From an uncultured Caulobacteraceae bacterium (GTDB lineage: Bacteria; Pseudomonadota; Alphaproteobacteria; Caulobacterales; Caulobacteraceae): 10,084 nt of DNA. How positions within the stretch are numbered: position 1 is the stretch's first letter; every line of letters begins with the position of its first letter. Shown here in pieces: positions 6,406 to 10,084 of the stretch. Below the pieces are notes generated by a model that was not told where the DNA came from, made no database searches, and worked only from the letters and a program-made list of their open reading frames with translations. The position numbers and the translations under genes are program-made. The DNA lies in assembly GCA_937952995.1 (NCBI GenBank), contig CALFYB010000024.1, positions 1 through 10,084 on the forward strand. The letters run 5' to 3'.

Positions 6406-8481
6406 ATGCGGCCGGAGATTCTCTTTCCCCTGTTCGCTCCTGCGAGTTCGCTCAAGGGCGTGGGACCCAAGATCGCGCCTTTGGTTGAAAAGGCTGCGGG
6501 CCCGCGCGTGCGCGACCTTCTGTTCCTCTGTCCGCAGGGCCTGATCGACCGTCGCCCGACCACCGCCAATATGGCCGTCGATGGCCAGGTCCAGACCTTT
6601 GTGGTGCGGATCGATGCCCATCTGCCCCCCAGCCGCCGGGGCGGCCCATGGCGGATCCGGACACTCGACGAAACCGGCTTTCTATTCCTGACCTGGTTCA
6701 AGGGCGGCGGCCCACACCTAGAAGAACAACATCCTGTCGGGGCCGCGCGCGCGGTCAGTGGCAAGGTCGAACGGTTCGGCTCTGAGCTTCAAATCGCCCA
6801 TCCCGACTTCATGCTTGATGCGGGCCGCGTCGATGACATCCCCCGGATTGAGGCGGTCTATGGCACCACGGCGGGCCTGCCCTCGCGCACCCTGCGCCGG
6901 TTGGCCGGTGAAGCGCTGAACCGCGCCCCGGAAATGCCCGAATGGCAGGATCCGGCGTGGCTAGCCAAGAACAAATGGATGGGCTGGCGTGAGGCGCTTC
7001 AACGGCTGCACGATCCCAAGACCCTCGCCGATCTCGAGCTTGAAGCCCCTCACCGGATGAGGCTGGCCTATGACGAGCTCTTGGCCCACCAGATGGCCAT
7101 GGCCCAGCGCAAAGCCGCCCGTCGGCGCGATCCTGCTCCGGCCATCGGGGCCGGTGCCCTGTCCGATGCGATGGAAGCGGCCCTTCCCTTTGCCCTAACC
7201 GGCGCCCAACGCCGAAGCTTGTCTGAAATTCGCGGCGACCTGATGAGCGGCGAGCGCATGAGCCGCCTACTGCAGGGCGATGTCGGCTCGGGCAAGACCG
7301 TGGTGGCCATGCTGGCCATGGCCGATGTGGCCGCCGCCGGTCGCCAATCGGCGCTGATGGCCCCCACCGAAATCCTCGCCCGACAGCATTATGAGACCCT
7401 CAAAGAGCCCTTGGCGGCGCAGGGCCTGAACCTGATGCTCCTCACCGGCCGCGATAAGGGGCCGGGACGCGCAGAAAAGCTGCGAGCCTTGCTGGCCGGA
7501 GAGGTCGATATTGCTGTCGGCACCCACGCCCTGTTCCAAGACGATGTCCATTTCGCCCATCTGGCCCTCGCCGTGATCGACGAGCAGCACCGCTTTGGTG
7601 TCGCTGAGCGCCGCCGCCTGCAAGATAAGGGACCCGCCACGCACCTGTTGGCCATGAGCGCCACGCCGATCCCGCGCACCTTGGAACTGACGCTCTATGG
7701 TGATCTGGATGTCTCACGCATTGATGAGAAGCCGCCGGGCCGAACGCCGGTCGCCACCCGCGCTGTACCCACACCGCGCATGGGCGAGATTGTTCAGCGC
7801 CTCAAGACGGCGGTCTCAGCCGGGGCTCAGGCCTTCTGGATCTGCCCACTGGTGGCCGAGTCCGAGCTGATCGATATGGCGGCAGCTGAGGCCCGCGCCG
7901 AGGACCTGCGCAAACTGATCGGCCCTACAGTCGGTCTGGTCCATGGACAGATGCCAGCAGCCGACAAGGACGCGGTCATGACCGCCTTCACTGAAGGGCG
8001 CGTGTCCGTGCTGGTCGCCACCACCGTGGTTGAGGTCGGGGTCAATGTTCCCAATGCCTCGATCATGGTCATTGAACAGGCCGAGCGGTTCGGACTTGCA
8101 CAGCTCCACCAACTGCGCGGACGGGTCGGACGCGGCGCGCGTGAGAGTTCATGCGTCCTGCTCTATGATCCTCCCCTGAGCAAGAACGGTGAGGCGCGGC
8201 TAGACATCTTGCGCAAGTCCGACGACGGCTTTGCCATTGCCGAGCGCGATCTGGAACTGCGCGGCGGCGGCGATCCGCTCGGCCTGAAACAGAGCGGCTT
8301 TCCCGCCTATCGCTTCGCAGACCCCATCGCCCACCGCGAACTGATCATCGCGGCGGCTGATGATGCCCGCCTGATCCTGGCCAGAGACCCCAGCCTGACC
8401 GGTCAACGGGGCCTTGCGGTGCGCATTTTGGGGGAGTTGTTCGATTGGCAAGCGGCAATGGGCCTCACTGACGCTGGGTGA
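6406..8481 (+). CDS. recG: ATP-dependent DNA helicase RecG
   Basis: RecG is a superfamily 2 translocase that regresses stalled replication forks and branch-migrates Holliday junctions. From the ATG at 6406 the protein has 691 residues, normal for the family. The N-terminal region includes SLKGVGPKIA (15-24) and the wedge/OB domain (about 45-160). Helicase motif I is GDVGSGKT (291-298), followed by MAPTEILARQH (318-328), motif II DEQH (392-395), motif III SATPIPRT (418-425), ATTVVEVGVNVPN (538-550) and motif VI QLHQLRGRVGRG (566-577). The TRG translocation motif follows from RDLELRGGGDPLGLKQSG (614-631), a variant of the usual RGPGEFLGTRQSG pattern. The frame is open back to a TTG at 6349, but those 19 extra codons have no RBS and cover the likely promoter, so I reject that start. 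The gene is intact and ends 65 bases before the next gene. Confidence 0.98.
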   Translation: MRPEILFPLFAPASSLKGVGPKIAPLVEKAAGPRVRDLLFLCPQGLIDRRPTTANMAVDGQVQTFVVRIDAHLPPSRRGGPWRIRTLDETGFLFLTWFKGGGPHLEEQHPVGAARAVSGKVERFGSELQIAHPDFMLDAGRVDDIPRIEAVYGTTAGLPSRTLRRLAGEALNRAPEMPEWQDPAWLAKNKWMGWREALQRLHDPKTLADLELEAPHRMRLAYDELLAHQMAMAQRKAARRRDPAPAIGAGALSDAMEAALPFALTGAQRRSLSEIRGDLMSGERMSRLLQGDVGSGKTVVAMLAMADVAAAGRQSALMAPTEILARQHYETLKEPLAAQGLNLMLLTGRDKGPGRAEKLRALLAGEVDIAVGTHALFQDDVHFAHLALAVIDEQHRFGVAERRRLQDKGPATHLLAMSATPIPRTLELTLYGDLDVSRIDEKPPGRTPVATRAVPTPRMGEIVQRLKTAVSAGAQAFWICPLVAESELIDMAAAEARAEDLRKLIGPTVGLVHGQMPAADKDAVMTAFTEGRVSVLVATTVVEVGVNVPNASIMVIEQAERFGLAQLHQLRGRVGRGARESSCVLLYDPPLSKNGEARLDILRKSDDGFAIAERDLELRGGGDPLGLKQSGFPAYRFADPIAHRELIIAAADDARLILARDPSLTGQRGLAVRILGELFDWQAAMGLTDAG

Positions 8482-8533
8482 GGCTTGGCCTGAGGCTTTA
8501 GACCCGTCACAGTGGGGTCAAGAATAAGACTCT

Positions 8534-8539
8534 AGGGAG
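8534..8539 (+). promoter_or_regulatory. Ribosome-binding site that sets a GTG start
   Basis: AGGGAG lies 7 bases before the GTG at 8547 and supports that codon as the start of the kinase gene. The 65-base gap also contains a GANTC site (8528-8532) and a weak inverted pair, GACCC (8501-8505) and GGGTC (8515-8519), with no T-run behind it. Confidence 0.65.
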
Positions 8540-8546
8540 CCGCCGC

Positions 8547-9542
8547 GTGGAAGCTGCTGATTTGGAACAGGCGATCAATCGGGTCGCCGCAAAACTTGCC
8601 CCGGGAGCTACCGGCGCGAGTGACCTTCGCCGACTGTCGGGCGGGGCCAGCCAAGAGACCTGGTCCATCCTCGCCAATACACCGAGCGGTGATGTGCCCC
8701 TGATCCTTCGCCGTCGCCCAGACAGCCCCACCGGCTCTGGCAATGCCGTGCCGCTGGCCACAGAAGCGGCCCTGATCCGCGCTGCCGCCGCGCGCGGCGC
8801 GCCGGTGCCAACCGTGCCCTACGTCTTCCAAGAGGCTGACGGGGTGGGTGAAGCCTACGTGATGGGCAAGGTCGAGGGCGAGACCCTCGGTAGCCGTATC
8901 GTGCGCAATGAGGCCTTCGCCGCCATCCGCCCGGGATTGGCCGCCCAATGCGGCGCGGTGCTGGCCCAGATCCACGCCATCCCGCTCGAAGGCCTGCCAG
9001 AGGTCGCGCACTCCAGCGCCCTGGTGGAGCTGGAAAAGTACGAGGCGGTCTATCGTAACTGCGGTGCCGAACGCCCGATCATTGAGGCCGCGCTCGTCCA
9101 TCTCAAGCGCCACGCCCCAGCTTTGGAACGCCAGACCCTCGTGCACGGCGACTTTCGCAATGGCAATCTGATGATCCATCCCGATGACGGCCTGCGCGCT
9201 GTCCTCGATTGGGAGTTGGCCCATCTGGGTGATCCGGCCGAGGACCTTGGCTGGATTTGCGTCAATTCCTGGCGCTTTGGCAACCATGCCAAGCCGGTCG
9301 GCGGCTTTGGCGACTATGCGCAACTGCTCGACGCCTACGAGGCCGCTGGCGGCGCTCCCATCGCGCTGGAGCGGGTCAAGTACTGGCAGATGCTCGGCTC
9401 GATGAAGTGGGGGATCATGTGCATGACAATGTACCTGTCCTTTGCCAATGGGGCTGACCCCTCGGTCGAGCGCGCCATGATTGGCCGCCGCACCAGCGAA
9501 ACCGAGATTGATCTGATTACGCTTTTGGAGGCCGTGGCATGA
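8547..9542 (+). CDS. Aminoglycoside-phosphotransferase-fold kinase, ACAD10/11 N-terminal-like (LvaA-like)
   Basis: This 331-residue soluble kinase-fold protein belongs to the APH family subgroup that resembles the N-terminal domain of ACAD10/ACAD11. Visible elements are a glycine-rich loop LSGGASQETW (30-39), LILRRRP (52-58) in the strand that normally carries the ATP-lysine, a catalytic loop HGDFRNGN (200-207) with Asp202 and Asn207, and the metal-binding DWELAHLGDPAEDLGW (221-236) with Asp221. Characterised relatives such as Pseudomonas putida LvaA phosphorylate the hydroxyl of 4-hydroxyacyl-CoA, so a hydroxyacyl-CoA kinase is more likely than antibiotic resistance; the actual substrate is inference. 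The start is GTG, set by AGGGAG at 8534-8539. The stop overlaps the next gene as ATGA (9539-9542), so the two proteins are probably made together. No acyl-CoA dehydrogenase domain is fused to it. The kinase-fold call is firm and the substrate is not. Confidence 0.88.
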   Translation: MEAADLEQAINRVAAKLAPGATGASDLRRLSGGASQETWSILANTPSGDVPLILRRRPDSPTGSGNAVPLATEAALIRAAAARGAPVPTVPYVFQEADGVGEAYVMGKVEGETLGSRIVRNEAFAAIRPGLAAQCGAVLAQIHAIPLEGLPEVAHSSALVELEKYEAVYRNCGAERPIIEAALVHLKRHAPALERQTLVHGDFRNGNLMIHPDDGLRAVLDWELAHLGDPAEDLGWICVNSWRFGNHAKPVGGFGDYAQLLDAYEAAGGAPIALERVKYWQMLGSMKWGIMCMTMYLSFANGADPSVERAMIGRRTSETEIDLITLLEAVA

Positions 9543-9913
9543 TCGAACAACCCAATGCCTTAGAACTTGTCGATGCTGTGATCGGCTTCATCGAGACCCG
9601 CGCCGCGCCGCAATTGAAGGACCGCGACGTGTTCCTCGCCCGTGTGGCCGTCAATGCACTCTTGACCCTGCGCCGCGAGATCGAGCACGGGGCAGCTGCC
9701 GAGGCCGCCGCTACCGCGCGTCTTCAAGACCTGATGGGCGAGGAAGGCGACTTTGCCAGCCTCAATACCGCCCTGTGCCAAGCCATCCGCGAAGGCACCA
9801 TCGACATCACCGCCCCCGCCCTGCTCGCCCACATGCGCGCCAGCATCATCGACCAGGTCCAGATCGACCAGCCTAACTATTCGGGACTAAAGGCGGCGCT
9901 GGCAGGGGGCTAG
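9539..9913 (+). CDS. DUF6285-like small protein, probable partner of the upstream kinase (LvaB-like)
   Basis: The 124-residue, largely helical, acidic protein has no signal peptide or membrane segment. I recognise the pattern of DUF6285 proteins, which are commonly encoded beside ACAD10/11-like phosphotransferases. Landmarks are ALELVDAVIGFIE (8-20), a central helix FLARVAVNALLTLRREIEHG (32-51), a segment around CQAIREGTID (80-89), and a C-terminal DQVQIDQPNYSGLKAAL (106-122). In the P. putida lva operon a small protein of similar size (LvaB) sits directly after the kinase LvaA and supports its activity. Whether this protein is homologous to LvaB could not be tested here. The ATG at 9539 overlaps the kinase stop, and GGAG (9527-9530) lies 8 bases upstream. 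No catalytic motif is evident, which suits an accessory subunit. The next gene lies outside the window. Confidence 0.8.
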   Translation: MIEQPNALELVDAVIGFIETRAAPQLKDRDVFLARVAVNALLTLRREIEHGAAAEAAATARLQDLMGEEGDFASLNTALCQAIREGTIDITAPALLAHMRASIIDQVQIDQPNYSGLKAALAGG

Positions 9914-9923
9914 AGCCGATAAG

Positions 9924-9964
9924 CCCTTTCCCCCCTTGAGGGGGAGAGGGTTGGGAGTGGGGGG
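9924..9964 (+). repeat. Hairpin plus G-rich repeat unit 1, possible transcription terminator
   Basis: Eleven paired bases (9924-9934 with 9940-9950, one G-U wobble) enclose a CTTGA loop, starting 10 bases after the stop of the DUF6285-like gene. The right arm continues as four G-tracts (9940-9944, 9948-9950, 9953-9955, 9959-9964) with loops of 3, 2 and 3 bases. The unit resembles C-tract/TTGAG/G-tract repeats that I recall as dispersed in alphaproteobacterial intergenic DNA. No T-run follows, so a classical intrinsic terminator is not proven. Confidence 0.6.
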
Positions 9965-10033
9965 TATTCATCCACGTCCCTCTCACGCGCTGCATGATAT
10001 TAGCGGGCCGCTTTCCGTCTGCGCATCAGGGTC

Positions 10034-10075
10034 TGGATCCCCGCCTTCGCGGGGAACGCGGGTTTGGGGGTGGGG
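10034..10075 (+). repeat. Hairpin plus G-rich repeat unit 2 (CCCCGC-CTTC-GCGGGG type)
   Basis: A perfect 7-bp stem (10038-10044 with 10049-10055) closes a CTTC tetraloop inside TGGATCCCCGCCTTCGCGGG, a dispersed intergenic repeat type I recall from Caulobacter- and Sphingomonas-like genomes. It runs into further G-tracts (10060-10062, 10066-10070, 10072-10075). Copy number cannot be judged from one window. Confidence 0.6.
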
Positions 10076-10084
10076 TTGGCCTTA

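Larger units (their letters stand above)
9914..10084. other. Gene-free 3' intergenic region with two hairpin repeats
   Basis: No open frame with a ribosome-binding site or family-like translation is visible in these 171 bases. Between the two hairpin units there is a 69-base spacer with no recognisable element apart from the short imperfect palindrome AGCGG-G-CCGCT (10002-10012). Confidence 0.6.

Noticed and set aside
8501..8519. Inverted repeat GACCC/GGGTC after recG
   Set aside because: Only 5 bp with a 9-base loop and followed by an A-rich stretch, so neither a terminator nor an operator can be claimed.
8532..9323. A 263-codon open frame on the - strand opposite the kinase gene
   Set aside because: It mirrors the kinase codons in a GC-rich genome, has no family-like motif, and overlaps a gene with clear catalytic motifs.
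8547..9542. Aminoglycoside resistance kinase
   Set aside because: The fold is shared, but the LRRRP and DWELAHLGDP signatures fit the ACAD10/11-like metabolic subgroup, and a DUF6285-like neighbour argues for acyl-CoA metabolism.

Overview
This GC-rich window carries a compact chromosomal housekeeping region. It most likely comes from an alphaproteobacterium, and Caulobacterales is my best guess. Three things point there: the gene order alr-radA-cvpA-purF-SDR followed by a convergent sdhE and a divergent recG; -10 elements resembling the Caulobacter form GCTANAWC; and 3' intergenic hairpin repeats of a type I recall from Caulobacter, Brevundimonas and Sphingomonas genomes. I see no mobile element, phage gene, CRISPR array, tRNA or rRNA.

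Left block, + strand (2-6031): the 3' part of alanine racemase (alr), radA, cvpA, purF, a 10-TM transporter of the SLC10A7/YfeH-like (SBF-like) family, and a YciK-like short-chain dehydrogenase. cvpA and purF overlap as ATGA. purF and the transporter overlap as TAATG. Together with the small gaps this suggests an operon covering cell-wall D-alanine supply, DNA repair and recombination, and the first committed step of purine synthesis. The transporter is the least expected member.

Middle (6028-8481): sdhE (FAD assembly factor of succinate dehydrogenase) lies on the - strand. Its stop codon shares a CTAG tetranucleotide with the SDR stop, so the two genes converge with no spacer. sdhE and recG diverge from an 81-bp region. 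A TATACT -10 box ends 6 bases before the recG ATG, which places transcription initiation at or next to the start codon, so recG is probably leaderless.

Right block, + strand (8547-9913): a two-gene unit joined by an ATGA overlap. It encodes an ACAD10/11-N-like aminoglycoside-phosphotransferase-fold kinase and a 124-aa DUF6285-like partner. The pair resembles the LvaA/LvaB (4-hydroxyacyl-CoA kinase plus small partner) arrangement of Pseudomonas levulinate catabolism. It is the most functionally open item in the window.

The last 171 bases (9914-10084) hold no gene. They contain two hairpins, each merging into a G-rich strand that fits a G-quadruplex pattern. I found no clearly novel defence or mobile system. 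The best leads are the kinase/DUF6285 pair, the leaderless recG start, the PurF that keeps a propeptide but lacks most Fe-S ligands, and the hairpin/G4 repeat units.
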